Assembly: GCA_021791495.1 (NCBI GenBank)
Contig: JAJYWN010000013.1
Coordinates: forward strand, 1 to 64,000
Direction: 5' to 3'
Length of the DNA stretch: 64,000 nt
Source of the DNA: Bacillota bacterium
GTDB taxonomy: Bacteria > Bacillota > Sulfobacillia > JAJYWN01
Shown: in pieces, positions 8,987 through 18,293 of the stretch
How the letters are laid out: each line of letters starts with the position of its first letter
Numbering within the stretch: the first letter of the stretch is position 1
Translations under genes and position numbers: made by a program
The notes under the pieces: generated by a model
What the model was told of the DNA's origin: nothing
What the model saw: the letters and a program-made list of their open reading frames with translations, nothing else
Database searches by the model: none

Positions 8987-9760
8987 TCAGCTTTGAAAGC
9001 CGGCTCGCTTGAACGCGTCAATCAGCGAAAGGACGTAGCGAATTTGCTTATCGTTCATGCGGCATAGCATTCGCAAAACGGCCTGGGCGTTCGGTTCGGA
9101 CAGCAGGTGTCGCAAGTCGGGGCCCATGGCGCCGATCATCTCTTCGATGGAATTGCGGTCCACCACCAGGTAGCAGGGGGAGATGCCCAGTGCCTTGGCC
9201 AGGCTCTCCACCGTCCGCAGGGAGGGCTGGGCCTTACCTTTCTCGATCTGCCCTACCAGCACGGCCGAGACGCCGGCCCGGGTCGCCACCTCCCGCTGGG
9301 TCAGACCCAGCGCTTCTCGCAGGCTTCGCACCTTCTCGCCGATGGCCGGACCGGCGTCGGCCAAGAGCAGCGAAATGGGGACGTCCAGAGCGCCGGCCAG
9401 GTCACGGAGCGTATCGACCGCGGGCAGACTGTCGGCGCGCTCGATCTCCGAAAGGTACCCTGTGGAAATGCCGGCCGCCTTCGCCACCTCGGCCAGAGAA
9501 AGCCCCTTTTCCAGACGCTGCAGCTTGAGTTTGTCGCCCAGGGTGACCGGACGGCTGTCTCGAAACTCGGGATCGAGCTCGGTCTCGGGGATGCCCAGGA
9601 CCTTGGAAAGTCGCGCCAGAGCTCGCGACGAGGCCTCCTTTTTCCCATGCTCCAGCTCCGATAGATAGGAAACCGACAAACCCGCCCGGCGCGCCGTTTC
9701 GGACAAGGTCAATTGCTGTTCTTCGCGTGTACGTTTGATGGTTTCCCCAATATGATTCAT
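8987..9760 (-). CDS. XRE-family regulator with three tandem HTH domains
   Basis: 257 residues made of three consecutive Cro/CI-type HTH domains: about 5-62 (LTLSETARRAGLSVSYLSELE), 73-130 (LSLAEVAKAAGISTGYLSEIE) and 140-197 (LTQREVATRAGVSAVLVGQIE), each with the standard Q/E-x3-A-x3-G-x4-YLSxIE pattern. A 60-residue C-terminal tail follows, with no recognised sensor domain. The ATG has a GAGGTGAT ribosome site at ideal spacing. XRE proteins usually carry one HTH and dimerise, so three in one chain could read a composite operator. It is divergent from the deacetylase gene and lies upstream of the FAD/Fe-S oxidoreductase, the likely target set by position. Confidence 0.9.
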   Translation of the reverse strand: MNHIGETIKRTREEQQLTLSETARRAGLSVSYLSELEHGKKEASSRALARLSKVLGIPETELDPEFRDSRPVTLGDKLKLQRLEKGLSLAEVAKAAGISTGYLSEIERADSLPAVDTLRDLAGALDVPISLLLADAGPAIGEKVRSLREALGLTQREVATRAGVSAVLVGQIEKGKAQPSLRTVESLAKALGISPCYLVVDRNSIEEMIGAMGPDLRHLLSEPNAQAVLRMLCRMNDKQIRYVLSLIDAFKRAGFQS

Positions 9761-9903
9761 TCCAGGATCACCTCATCTCGGGTGAAAACTACAACTCCAC
9801 TGGAGGATTAACCTTCTCCGTTTCCGAAACCACAGCCAGGGTGCGCGGTTCTTGTCGAAAGACGCCACCGCGACACCGCGGAGCCGGGGGTTACGCAGAC
9901 CAA

Positions 9904-11148
9904 ATGCAGGCAGTCTTCGTCATGGCGGTCTTGGGATATCTCATCGGGCGCCTTCCGGCGGCCCGTGGTGTACATCGTCTGCCCAAGCCACTCCGGCGTC
10001 ATTTGGGCCACGAAATACTCCTCATTCTGAAGGGTTACCTCCCCGTCTTCCTGGCAAACATGGAAAACCCCACGCCCATGGTCACCTCCGTCACGGCCAT
10101 GGCCGCCATCGTGGCCAACCTCTCCTCTGAAGACCGCGGCAAGACGGCCTGGGTGGCCGCCGGCGGCATGCTGGTGGTGCGTCTGGGCTGGGTGGGAGTG
10201 GCCATCTTGCTGGGCGGTACCCTCCTTTCAGCCGTAAGCGGGAAGATGGAGGACGCCGGTCCCATCGTTTTCATGATCGCCGCCGCCCCCGTCATCTTTA
10301 CCTCCGAGAGCCGCGATGTTCATTTCATCTGGGGCGCCTTGGTGGGCGCCGTAGTCCTCTACGAAGTCCTCCTCCGTGGATGGGTCGGCGGCACGCGGGC
10401 GGCCCGCTACTTCCGCGCCGCCGCCTTCGGCAGCCTCTTCTTGCTGCTGGGTGTTTCCGCATTCTACCTGGCGAGATACCACTACCGAAACCTTGGCATT
10501 CACGTGAAGCGGTTCGCCAAAGGACCGACCCAGATGCGGGTGATCGCCCTGACCTTCGACGATGGCCCGGACCCCCGCTACACGCCCGCCATCCTGGATA
10601 TCCTCGACCAGTTTAACGTCAAGGCCACCTTCTTCATGGTCGGTACCCACGTGGCGCGTAACCCCGACCTGGCGCACCAAGTCGCCCAACGCGGGCACGA
10701 GATCGGCAGCCACACCTATACGCATCGCAATCTGCTCGGCCTTGCCCGGCCCACCCTCATGGTGGAAGTGGCCAAGAACCAGAATACGATCGAACGGGCC
10801 GTTGGCCGCCGACCGACCCTCTTCCGGCCACCGCGCGGGCTATACGACAATAACCTGGGCGCCATCCTCGAGAAAGAGGGTTTGACGCTGGTCATGTGGT
10901 CGCGCAGCTCCGTCGACTGGTCGGAACCGGGCCCCGAAGCCGTGGTGCGGAACGTCCTGACTAAAGTCCAGAACGGCGACGTCATACTTTTCCACGACAG
11001 CGGCGACCTGGTGGGGTCCACGGGCGGCAGCCGGTTGAGCACGGTGGAAGCTCTGCCCACCATCATCTCCGAGCTAAAACGGAGAGGCTATACCTTCGTG
11101 ACCATCACCGAGATGATGGTGCTGAGCGGCCTTGTGGGGGGAAACTGA
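9904..11148 (+). CDS. Membrane polysaccharide deacetylase with N-terminal PlsY-like domain
   Basis: The C-terminal 215 residues are a complete carbohydrate esterase 4 / NodB domain: TFDDGPDP (catalytic Asp pair), SHTYTH (metal His pair), RPPRG, DWSEPG and ILFHDSG. It should deacetylate peptidoglycan or another amino-sugar polymer outside the membrane. The N-terminal 200 residues hold several hydrophobic helices and resemble the acyltransferase PlsY (ILLILKGYLPVFLA; a RGKTAWVAAGG block where PlsY has GGKGVAT), but the PlsY catalytic Gly-rich motifs are degraded, so it is probably only an anchor. The track start is GTG 9841; I prefer ATG 9904 just before the first helix. Neither has a strong ribosome site. 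Confidence 0.85.
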   Translation: MQAVFVMAVLGYLIGRLPAARGVHRLPKPLRRHLGHEILLILKGYLPVFLANMENPTPMVTSVTAMAAIVANLSSEDRGKTAWVAAGGMLVVRLGWVGVAILLGGTLLSAVSGKMEDAGPIVFMIAAAPVIFTSESRDVHFIWGALVGAVVLYEVLLRGWVGGTRAARYFRAAAFGSLFLLLGVSAFYLARYHYRNLGIHVKRFAKGPTQMRVIALTFDDGPDPRYTPAILDILDQFNVKATFFMVGTHVARNPDLAHQVAQRGHEIGSHTYTHRNLLGLARPTLMVEVAKNQNTIERAVGRRPTLFRPPRGLYDNNLGAILEKEGLTLVMWSRSSVDWSEPGPEAVVRNVLTKVQNGDVILFHDSGDLVGSTGGSRLSTVEALPTIISELKRRGYTFVTITEMMVLSGLVGGN

Positions 11149-11851
11149 CGCTTCTTGGGGGAGAACTGACCTGGCTGAAACGCATGTAACAGGAGCCGGC
11201 GCAGATGGGGCCGGCGCGGACTCCAAGGGCTACGACATCGGCCCGGCATCGGCCGGTGATTTCGACGCCATCGCCCGCCTGTTCACCGACGGCTTTCCCG
11301 AGAGCGTCCTCCACGTCTATGGTGGGGACAAGCCCGATTTGGCCGCCATCGCCGAAGGCTTCCGCTTCATCTGGACGCTGGATAATGGGCACGTGCAGGT
11401 GGCACGGAGCGTCCGGACAGTGGAGGTCGCGGGGTATATCGCTGTCCTGCCCAGCATCCGCGGCTTCTGGCGCAAAGTCTTTGGCACAGGTTTCGCGGCC
11501 CGCATGTTCTTCGGCTGGGTCGGCGGGAAATACCGGCTCCCCGTGCGGGCCCTCCCCTTCGTCGTCGGGAATAAGCTGGCCTTCGTCCGCGGCGCCCAGA
11601 AGATCCCGAAGTACGATGCGCAGATCCTCTCCATCGCCGTGCGGCCGGCCGGGCGCGGGCTGGGGCTGGGGAAAGCCCTGGCGGCGGCGGGACTGGAGCA
11701 TCTGAGGGCGGTGGGCGCGCACCGGGTCAAGCTCGAAGTCCGCCCCGAGAACACGCCTGCCCTCCGCACATACCAGCGGCTCGGGTTCCAACAAGTCGGC
11801 AGTTACGACGATAAACAGGGGTCCTGGTGGGTCATGGTCAAAGACCTTTGA
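11132..11851 (+). CDS. GNAT-family N-acetyltransferase
   Basis: The C-terminal half has the GNAT acetyl-CoA loop (SIAVRPAGRGLGLGKALAAAG) followed by the strand-helix KLEVRPENTPALRTYQRLGF, so it should transfer an acyl group from acyl-CoA to an amine. The acceptor is unknown. The only standard start in frame before the domain is TTG 11132, overlapping the end of the deacetylase by 17 bases. A CTG at 11172 after GGGGGAGA is an unusual alternative. The tight overlap implies co-transcription with the deacetylase. It ends convergently inside the hydrolase gene by 14 bases. Confidence 0.82.
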   Translation: MWGETDASWGRTDLAETHVTGAGADGAGADSKGYDIGPASAGDFDAIARLFTDGFPESVLHVYGGDKPDLAAIAEGFRFIWTLDNGHVQVARSVRTVEVAGYIAVLPSIRGFWRKVFGTGFAARMFFGWVGGKYRLPVRALPFVVGNKLAFVRGAQKIPKYDAQILSIAVRPAGRGLGLGKALAAAGLEHLRAVGAHRVKLEVRPENTPALRTYQRLGFQQVGSYDDKQGSWWVMVKDL

Positions 11852-12734
11852 GGAAAGCCGCTACATCGCGGTTGAACTCCCTCGCTCTCTCGAAGATGAA
11901 CGAATGCCCCGCCCCTTGATAGAAGAGGAGCCTCGCCCCAGGGATGCGCGCCGCCAGCAGGCGACTGTTTTCCGGTGGAACCAGGATGTCGTCGGTGCCG
12001 GCCATCACTAGGGTGGGTACCGTGATGCGCGCCACGTCGGCGGACCGGTCGAACTCGGCGCTCGCCAGGAGATGGACCATCCGTGTGCCTTCGGCCACCG
12101 GCATCCTATCGGCCGATTCCAGGAAACTCCGCACCTCGGCGGGATGGCGATTGATGAAGTCCTCGCCGAAGTTGATGCGCAACCGTCGCCGGAGCCGCTC
12201 CTCGGGAGTACGATCTGGTGGCCCGAAACCCGCCAGGTCCGCCAGGACATCGGAGGACGCTGAAACCTGCTCCGGCCCGCCGAAGGCCGTGGAGCACAGC
12301 ACCAGCCGGTCCACGCGTTCCGGGTGGTCCAGGGCGATGGTCTGGGCGATGAAGCCCCCCATGGAAATGCCGACTACGTGGGCCCGCGCGATACCAAGGT
12401 GGTCTAAGACCCCGATGGCGTCCGCCGCCATGGCGTCGATGGAGTATCCCATGGGAGCTGGGTCGCTCGCCCCTGTACCGCGGTTGTCGTAGGTCACGAC
12501 GGTGAACTCCTTGGCCAGCGCGTAGGCCTGCCGGTCCCAGCCGGAGCCCGGGATGCCAAGGCCCATGATGAGGAGGATGGCGGTGGCCGGCACGCGGGGT
12601 CCGGCAGCCCCGCCTGGTCCGGCGGTACCGCCTGGCACGGCGGTGCCGCGCACGGCGTAGGCGATGCGACCGCCGTTAACCTTGATTACGTCTTCTCTCT
12701 TGTCCACGTTCTCCGTCCTGCCCACGCCCCCCAT
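11838..12734 (-). CDS. Alpha/beta hydrolase
   Basis: A 298-residue alpha/beta hydrolase of the enol-lactonase/haloperoxidase-like group. The nucleophile elbow is GISMGG, the acid is in AGTDDILVPP, and the His is in GAGHSFIFE. The oxyanion region is LIMGLGIPGSGWD. Such enzymes cleave esters or lactones; the substrate cannot be told. A Gly/Pro/Ala-rich insert (VPGGTAGPGGAAGP) sits between the first two strands, one of many low-complexity inserts in this window. It overlaps the GNAT gene tail to tail by 14 bases. Confidence 0.85.
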   Translation of the reverse strand: MGGVGRTENVDKREDVIKVNGGRIAYAVRGTAVPGGTAGPGGAAGPRVPATAILLIMGLGIPGSGWDRQAYALAKEFTVVTYDNRGTGASDPAPMGYSIDAMAADAIGVLDHLGIARAHVVGISMGGFIAQTIALDHPERVDRLVLCSTAFGGPEQVSASSDVLADLAGFGPPDRTPEERLRRRLRINFGEDFINRHPAEVRSFLESADRMPVAEGTRMVHLLASAEFDRSADVARITVPTLVMAGTDDILVPPENSRLLAARIPGARLLFYQGAGHSFIFERAREFNRDVAAFLKGL

Positions 12735-12756
12735 GGATTTCTCCTCCTGCCCCCCC

Positions 12757-13758
12757 TTATCTTTGCCGGAGATGCCGGCGCCATGTCAAAGTCCCCGCCG
12801 CTAAGATGCCCACGGCCAGCAGTGCCAGGAACACAGGTGACGACCACAAACCGGCCAGCAGGAACCAGAGGTAGCGAAGGGCGCCCTGGAGCACGATAGC
12901 CGGCGATCTGACCGATATGTGGAGCTCGCCCTCAGGCAGCCCGTCGAAGCGCCGTTCCTGAACACCGGTACGGCGGCCTCCGATCCTTTCCAGCTTTGGC
13001 TCGGTGACTACGGCGGCCCCGAAAGGCGCCTGCACGCGGATGGTCAGCGCCTTGAAAAAGGCCCATCGCCGCGCCGGGCTTAAGAGATAGGTGTAGTGCC
13101 ATGTCGGGGCCACGCTCCGGTCGAACCCCGAGCTGCTTTGGCGATACTTGACCTGAAGCGTTCCTTGCTCCCCGGCCCCCACAGTGAGGGTGAAGACAGT
13201 TGCCGCCAGGGCGGTCGTTGTCACCGCCTGCTTCTCATAGACCTCGCCGGTGCGCGGGTCCAGCCAGTGGATCTCCAACTCTCCCAACTCCTCCCGACCC
13301 GCCAGTTCGTGGCTGAAGGAGGGGAGGGGGGGCGCCGGGGCGCCGGGAGGCACTGTCTCCAGATTCACGGTTTTCTCCCGGCCCATCCAGATCACCGTAA
13401 ACTTGGGGTCGTAGGGGAAGACCACACCTTCCAGGTAGTAGAAGGCCACTTCCAGAGTCTCGTCCTGGCCGGAAGGGTTCTGCAAGACGTACTCCACCGT
13501 CACATTCGGACGGACGATGACGTTCTCGCTGTCCGCTGCGCCGAAGTCAAAGAACAGACGTTCTTCCACCACTCCGACAGCGGTTTCCCGGCCGGGCAGC
13601 AAGGCTCCGGTCGGGCCGTGCCGGACTGTCTTAGGCAGGCTGTTGGACTGGGCGATTGAGGCGAAGACTGCCAGTATCAGGAGGGCCAGTATCAGGATAG
13701 CGAGGGTCAGGATGCCGGGACCTGTCCATCTCCGCCGCCTTTTCCACTTCTCCCACAT
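12757..13758 (-). CDS. Predicted membrane-anchored exported protein, unknown function
   Basis: A basic N-terminus followed by a hydrophobic helix (LTLAILILALLILAVFA) sends the chain out of the cell. About 240 extracytoplasmic residues of beta-rich character follow (NVTVEYVLQNPSGQDETLEVAFYY), then a C-terminal helix (FLALLAVGILAAGTL) and a positive tail, so both ends are anchored. I recognise no family. The track start is GTG 13785, but ATG 13758 is preceded by GGAG at proper spacing. It is divergent from the PLP enzyme gene. Confidence 0.7.
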   Translation of the reverse strand: MWEKWKRRRRWTGPGILTLAILILALLILAVFASIAQSNSLPKTVRHGPTGALLPGRETAVGVVEERLFFDFGAADSENVIVRPNVTVEYVLQNPSGQDETLEVAFYYLEGVVFPYDPKFTVIWMGREKTVNLETVPPGAPAPPLPSFSHELAGREELGELEIHWLDPRTGEVYEKQAVTTTALAATVFTLTVGAGEQGTLQVKYRQSSSGFDRSVAPTWHYTYLLSPARRWAFFKALTIRVQAPFGAAVVTEPKLERIGGRRTGVQERRFDGLPEGELHISVRSPAIVLQGALRYLWFLLAGLWSSPVFLALLAVGILAAGTLTWRRHLRQR

Positions 13759-13900
13759 TCGCCAAGTTCTCCACTTTCTGTTCACAAGAAGCAGTCACAC
13801 CGGGCTCCGGTTGAGCCCGCTCCTTCTTCCCACCTATTCGGTTCTGCCGGCGGTGCCCCTCCTGAGAGGAAACCCAGCCGACCGAGCGAAATCTGCCGGC

Positions 13901-15058
13901 ATGGACACCCACCGGCTCTCCACTCTGAAGGCTCTCCTGGGGCGATTTCCCCGCATCGACCTGGGTTTTTTCCCCACACCGCTCCACACCCTGCCAAGGT
14001 TAGGGCGGACCGTGGGTCACGACCACCTGTGGGCCAAGCGCGATGACCTCACCGGCTTGGGGCTCGGCGGGAACAAGGTGAGGAGCCTGGAGTTCTTTCT
14101 CGGGCAAGCGCTGGCCGAGGGGGCCGATGTCATCATCACCGCGGGAGGGCTCCAGTCTAACCTGTGCCGCCTGACCGCCGCCGCCGCCGCCAAAGTCGGG
14201 CTGGAATGCGTTCTGGTCCATAACGACGACCGGCCCGCCTTTTACCAGGGGAATATGCTCCTGAGCCACCTTTTCGGAGCCAGGGAGGTGTTCCTCGGCC
14301 GCGTAGACGAGGAGGCCCGGGCCAGGGCAGTGGAGGACGTGGCTGCGCAGTTGCGTCGGACCGGAAGGCGGCCCTATGTCGTGGCGAACGGAGCCAGCAC
14401 TCCTCTAGGAGTCCTGGGCTACGTCCGGGCCACCGCCGAGCTCTGCGAACAATGGTCGGGGCTCTCCGGAGGCGCCGCCGGGGCCTGTTCCGCCGGGGCG
14501 CCTTCCGGGGGCGTCTCTTCCGCCCGGGTTTCGCCAGCGGCCAACCTCGCCCCCAGTAGCCCGCCGATCCGGCAAGTGGCCATGGTAGGCGCCATGGCCG
14601 GGACCGTCTCCGGCCTGGTCCTCGGGGTCGCCCTGTTAGGCCACCCCTTCCACGTTCAGGTTATCAGCGTCGAGTATCCCGAACCCCACTTACGTGGCCT
14701 GATCCACGACTTGGGGGCACGGGCCTGGGCGCTGCTCCGAGCCGCGGAAGCCCCGGCCGAACTGGGCCCTGACCCCGAATCCGACGCGTTCGCAGACTGG
14801 CTGAACGCCGCCATGACTATCCACGGCGACTACCTCGGTCCCGGTTACGCCATACCCACCGAGCTATCGCGGCGGGTCCTGTTCGATGCGGCACGGCTGG
14901 AAGGCCTCCTGGTAGAGGATGTCTACACCAGCAAAACCCTGGCCGGCCTCCTGGACCTCATCCACCGTGGCGTCATCACCCGCGGCGAGCCATGCTGCTT
15001 CTGGCACACAGGTGGCCTGGCGGCCCTGTTTGCCCAGGCGGACAAGCTCCAGCCTTAG
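13901..15058 (+). CDS. PLP-dependent D-cysteine desulfhydrase / ACC deaminase family enzyme
   Basis: Fold-type II PLP enzyme. RIDLGFFPTPLHTLPRL and WAKRDDLTGLGLGGNKVRSLEF hold the family start and the Schiff-base Lys, and AGGLQSNLCRLTAAAA and AMAGTVSGLVLG bind cofactor and substrate. Members cleave D-cysteine to sulfide, pyruvate and ammonia, or open 1-aminocyclopropane-1-carboxylate. I cannot separate these two by eye. The track ORF begins 128 codons upstream in non-homologous sequence; ATG 13901 matches the family start, although its ribosome site is weak. A Gly/Ala/Ser insert of about 35 residues lies in the middle. Confidence 0.82.
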   Translation: MDTHRLSTLKALLGRFPRIDLGFFPTPLHTLPRLGRTVGHDHLWAKRDDLTGLGLGGNKVRSLEFFLGQALAEGADVIITAGGLQSNLCRLTAAAAAKVGLECVLVHNDDRPAFYQGNMLLSHLFGAREVFLGRVDEEARARAVEDVAAQLRRTGRRPYVVANGASTPLGVLGYVRATAELCEQWSGLSGGAAGACSAGAPSGGVSSARVSPAANLAPSSPPIRQVAMVGAMAGTVSGLVLGVALLGHPFHVQVISVEYPEPHLRGLIHDLGARAWALLRAAEAPAELGPDPESDAFADWLNAAMTIHGDYLGPGYAIPTELSRRVLFDAARLEGLLVEDVYTSKTLAGLLDLIHRGVITRGEPCCFWHTGGLAALFAQADKLQP

Positions 15059-15091
15059 TCCTTCCGCGGGGCGCCCCGTGTCACAGTGCCG

Positions 15092-16252
15092 TCATGGCGC
15101 CAGCTTGGTCCAGGTCGCCCCGCCGTCGGTGGTCTTCACGATGGCGCCGCCGCCCGTCGCCCATCCGACCTTGTCGGAAATGAACTGGAGCTGCGTGATC
15201 CCCTTGAGGCTAACGTTCGGGGTGACCTGCTGCCACGTCTTGCCCCCGTCAGTCGTACGGTTCAGGAGCGTGGCGCTGGTGTCGAGGGTGAACCCATTGT
15301 TCATATCGGCGAAGCTGAAAGCGAGCCTCGACTCGACGGGTGCCCCCGGCGTCCAGGTGGCCCCGCCGTCATGGGTGGCGTAGAAGATGATGATCTGCTT
15401 GTTCTGGTTGAAGATGGCCGGTAGCACCCCGTCCTTGGCGCCGAAGAAGACCGGCGGCATGGTGGAGAACATGGCGTCGGGGAAGAAGGAAGCGGGGGCC
15501 GGAAGGGCTGTGTCTTTCCAGGTCGCGCCTCCGTTGGTGGACTGATAGAGGAAGGCTTTCCCCGAATAGGGCGCGAAGCCGGAAAGCCAGCCTTTGGACG
15601 CATCGAGGAAGGTTAAGCCGTTCTTATGGCCGCCCATGGGAACGGTATTGCTCTCGGGATCACCGCCGGAAAGAACGCTCCACGACTGGCCGCCGTTCTG
15701 CGTGCGCGCCAGGGCCACCATCTCGCTGCCGGCGGCCACACCCTTGTGGGCCAAGATCCATCCCGTCTCCGGGTTGACAAAGGTGACGTTATAAGCCATC
15801 CCCGTAATGTGCGCGCTGCTCAAGAACCAAGACCGGCCACCGTTGGCCGTACCGAGCACCGTAGCCGGCACGTCCTTCTGGAAGGGCGACGCCACCATCC
15901 AGGCGTGATTGGCATCGAGGAAGAAGTAACCCGGCCGGAACTCGCCCGGCGTGTTGGCAGGAGCGCCGATGGCCTCCTTCAACCCGGGCGGGGTGACGTC
16001 CATCCAGGTGTTGCCGCCATCATCGGTACGCAGGACGTATCCGGCGGCGGCCATGGCCCAGCCAGTCTTGGAGTCGATCATCTTCAAGTACCAGGCATTG
16101 GCCGCGATAGTCTTGGACACGGATTTCAGCGGCGGGAGGGTTCCTTCCACGCCGCCACTGCGCCGGGAAGCGGGCAGGATGGTGAGTACGACCACGAGGA
16201 AGACGCCGGCTACAGCCAGCGCGATGAGACCCAGGATCTTCAGGATGCGCAC
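15092..16252 (-). CDS. Exported YCF48-like / Asp-box beta-propeller protein
   Basis: 386 residues starting with an N-terminal membrane helix (LIALAVAGVFLVVVLTILP), then repeated Asp-box blades such as RTDDGGNTWMD, QSTNGGATWKD, THDGGATWTPG and TTDGGATWTKL at regular spacing, the pattern of YCF48-like and sialidase-type propellers. It is probably a cell-surface protein; no enzymatic residues can be assigned. GTG start with GGAGG nine bases before. It is the downstream member of a tandem pair with the next gene, which shares length and repeat order, so the pair arose by duplication. Confidence 0.78.
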   Translation of the reverse strand: MRILKILGLIALAVAGVFLVVVLTILPASRRSGGVEGTLPPLKSVSKTIAANAWYLKMIDSKTGWAMAAAGYVLRTDDGGNTWMDVTPPGLKEAIGAPANTPGEFRPGYFFLDANHAWMVASPFQKDVPATVLGTANGGRSWFLSSAHITGMAYNVTFVNPETGWILAHKGVAAGSEMVALARTQNGGQSWSVLSGGDPESNTVPMGGHKNGLTFLDASKGWLSGFAPYSGKAFLYQSTNGGATWKDTALPAPASFFPDAMFSTMPPVFFGAKDGVLPAIFNQNKQIIIFYATHDGGATWTPGAPVESRLAFSFADMNNGFTLDTSATLLNRTTDGGKTWQQVTPNVSLKGITQLQFISDKVGWATGGGAIVKTTDGGATWTKLAP

Positions 16253-16330
16253 AATTCTCTGCCTCCAACGAAACCCATCGGTAAGACGGTGTACTTGTGG
16301 TTTTGTTTCACTCCCCGTCCAGTTTTTTCT

Positions 16331-17536
16331 CTACGGGACCAGTTTGGTCCAGGTCGCTCCGCTATCCGTGGTCTGGAGGATGGTGCCGCCGCCGGCCGCC
16401 CAGCCCACTTTATCCGAAATGAAGCTGAGGACCGTGGCCCCCTTGAGGCTGGCGCCGGCCGGCTGTACCGTGGGCTGCGCCTTCGCCCAGTTTACGCCAC
16501 CATCGGCCGTCCGGTAGAAGACCGTCCCGTCCGTGGCAAAACCGTGGAGGGCATCGGCGAAGCTCCAGATCAGGCTGCTGTTCTGGTCCGACGTGACAGG
16601 CGCCCCCGGAACCCAATTGGCCCCGCCGTCGTGGGTGGCGTAGAACACGAGCGGCTGCCCCGGTCCACCAAAAGCGGCGGGGAGGAGGCCATCCTTTGCC
16701 CCGAAGAAGACGGGAGGATAGGTGGTGAACATTGCTTCACGATAGGCGACCGGGGCGGTAAGATTGGGCATCTGCCAGGTCTTTCCACCATCCTGGGTGA
16801 GGCCCAACAACGCCTGGCCGGTATATGGAGCGAACCCGGCCAGCCATCCCACGGAAGCGTCGCGGAACGCCACTCCGGTTTTGTTTCCTCCGAAGGGGAG
16901 AGCCCCCGGTGTCACCGCCCCCTGCCCGGTGGCGTCGGACCGTACTGCCCAGGTAGCCCCGCCGTCGGTCGTCCCGGCCAGGACCACACTCTCGCTGCCG
17001 GCGGCCACGCCGCGATGAGCCAGCACCCAGCCATGCGAGGCATCAGAGAACGTCAGATTATAGCCCATTCCGGCCACTTGGGAGTTGCTTTTCTGCCAGG
17101 TCAGGCCGCCATCGGTGGTGCGGAAGATGGCCGCCGGGGTCTTCGGATCTGAACCGGCGACGGCGAAAACGACCCAGGCGTGAGTGCCATCAAGGAAATA
17201 GGTGTCGGGCCGTACCGCCAGCGAATCAGTGGTCGGCGAGCCGAGCGCGCCCTTGACCTCGGCTGGAGTGGCGTCAAGCCAAGTCCGACCGCCATTCTCC
17301 GTCCGAAGGATGTAGGTCCCGGCCACAGCCCAGCCGGACTGGGCATCGACCATTTTCAGGCGGTCAATGGCCGACGAGACCGCCACCGGAACCACCGTGA
17401 GCTGCTGGGTCAGGTTCTGAGGAGGGCCCTGGCGTCTTTTCGCCAAGGGCCCCGTGAAGTACGCCAACGCCACTACAACGACCACCGCCGCCGCCAACAC
17501 CAGCGCGGCCAGGCCATTCTTCCTTCGTGTGCTCAT
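16331..17536 (-). CDS. Exported YCF48-like / Asp-box beta-propeller protein (paralogue)
   Basis: About 401 residues with an N-terminal membrane helix (LAALVLAAAVVVVVALAYF) and the same succession of Asp boxes as its neighbour (RTENGGRTWLD, RTTDGGLTWQK, THDGGANWVPG, TTDSGATWTKL). ATG 17536 carries GGTGGAGG and is chosen over the track start 18 codons upstream. It sits 78 bases ahead of its paralogue, in the same direction, with no terminator seen between, so they are probably one transcript. Confidence 0.78.
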   Translation of the reverse strand: MSTRRKNGLAALVLAAAVVVVVALAYFTGPLAKRRQGPPQNLTQQLTVVPVAVSSAIDRLKMVDAQSGWAVAGTYILRTENGGRTWLDATPAEVKGALGSPTTDSLAVRPDTYFLDGTHAWVVFAVAGSDPKTPAAIFRTTDGGLTWQKSNSQVAGMGYNLTFSDASHGWVLAHRGVAAGSESVVLAGTTDGGATWAVRSDATGQGAVTPGALPFGGNKTGVAFRDASVGWLAGFAPYTGQALLGLTQDGGKTWQMPNLTAPVAYREAMFTTYPPVFFGAKDGLLPAAFGGPGQPLVFYATHDGGANWVPGAPVTSDQNSSLIWSFADALHGFATDGTVFYRTADGGVNWAKAQPTVQPAGASLKGATVLSFISDKVGWAAGGGTILQTTDSGATWTKLVP

Positions 17537-17796
17537 GCTCCGCCTCCACCGGGTCAGGTTACTGGGTCTAGCTTTGCGCGAGGAGCCCAATGTTCATGAC
17601 GACGTCGGCCGTCCAGTCGTTCCGGCATCGCTCCCGCGCTGGCAAGCAGGCCCGCTGCCATCGTTCTGCTGATTGAATCAGGGCATAGGTATTCCCTTGA
17701 TGGAGAAAACGTCTGGAAAGGGCAGAGAGGGAAAGAACTCGCTTCGCCCGAATCCTTGGGACGTTCCGTGCGGCGCCATGGGGGAGGTGGGTTGAG

Positions 17797-18252
17797 ATGG
17801 GCCGGTTGCTGGATCAGGTCGAGGATTTCTTCATGACCGAAGGCTGGAAATACGGGAAGATGGAGGACCGCAACGCCGTCTCCTTGAACATGCTGGGCCG
17901 CAGCGCCGCCTTCGAAGTGGTGGGCATCGAGGACGAGCAGCGCGAAACCTTGACCTTTTATACGGTGGCTCCGAACCGCGTTCCCGAAGACCGGCGGGTG
18001 GATGTGGCTGAGTTCATCACCAGGGCAAACTATGGTCTAAGAAACGGCAACTTCGAGATGGATTTCGCCGACGGTGAGGTGCGTTACAAGACTTTCATCG
18101 ATGTGGAGGGCGGTGAGCTCTCTCCGAAGATGGCGCAGAACATGTTCACCAGCAACTTCACGACCATGGACCGCTACTATCCTGGGTTGATGAAGGTGGT
18201 TTTCGGCGGCGCCGCTCCGAAGACGGCTGTCGCCGAAATCGAAGGCATTTGA
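17797..18252 (+). CDS. YbjN-like protein
   Basis: 151 residues with the YbjN/type III secretion chaperone-like pattern: an N-terminal helix (LLDQVEDFFMTEGWKYGKME), a small beta sheet (FEVVGIEDEQRETLTFYT), a helix FITRANYGLRNGNFEMDF and RYKTFIDVEGGELS. YbjN proteins are small stress-related factors of unclear mechanism. GGGAGG precedes the ATG. It is followed after 41 bases by a small gene in the same direction. Confidence 0.7.
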   Translation: MGRLLDQVEDFFMTEGWKYGKMEDRNAVSLNMLGRSAAFEVVGIEDEQRETLTFYTVAPNRVPEDRRVDVAEFITRANYGLRNGNFEMDFADGEVRYKTFIDVEGGELSPKMAQNMFTSNFTTMDRYYPGLMKVVFGGAAPKTAVAEIEGI

Positions 18253-18293
18253 GAAGCATCTAAGAAGCATCCAATGGAGGTCGGCCTAGGCTA

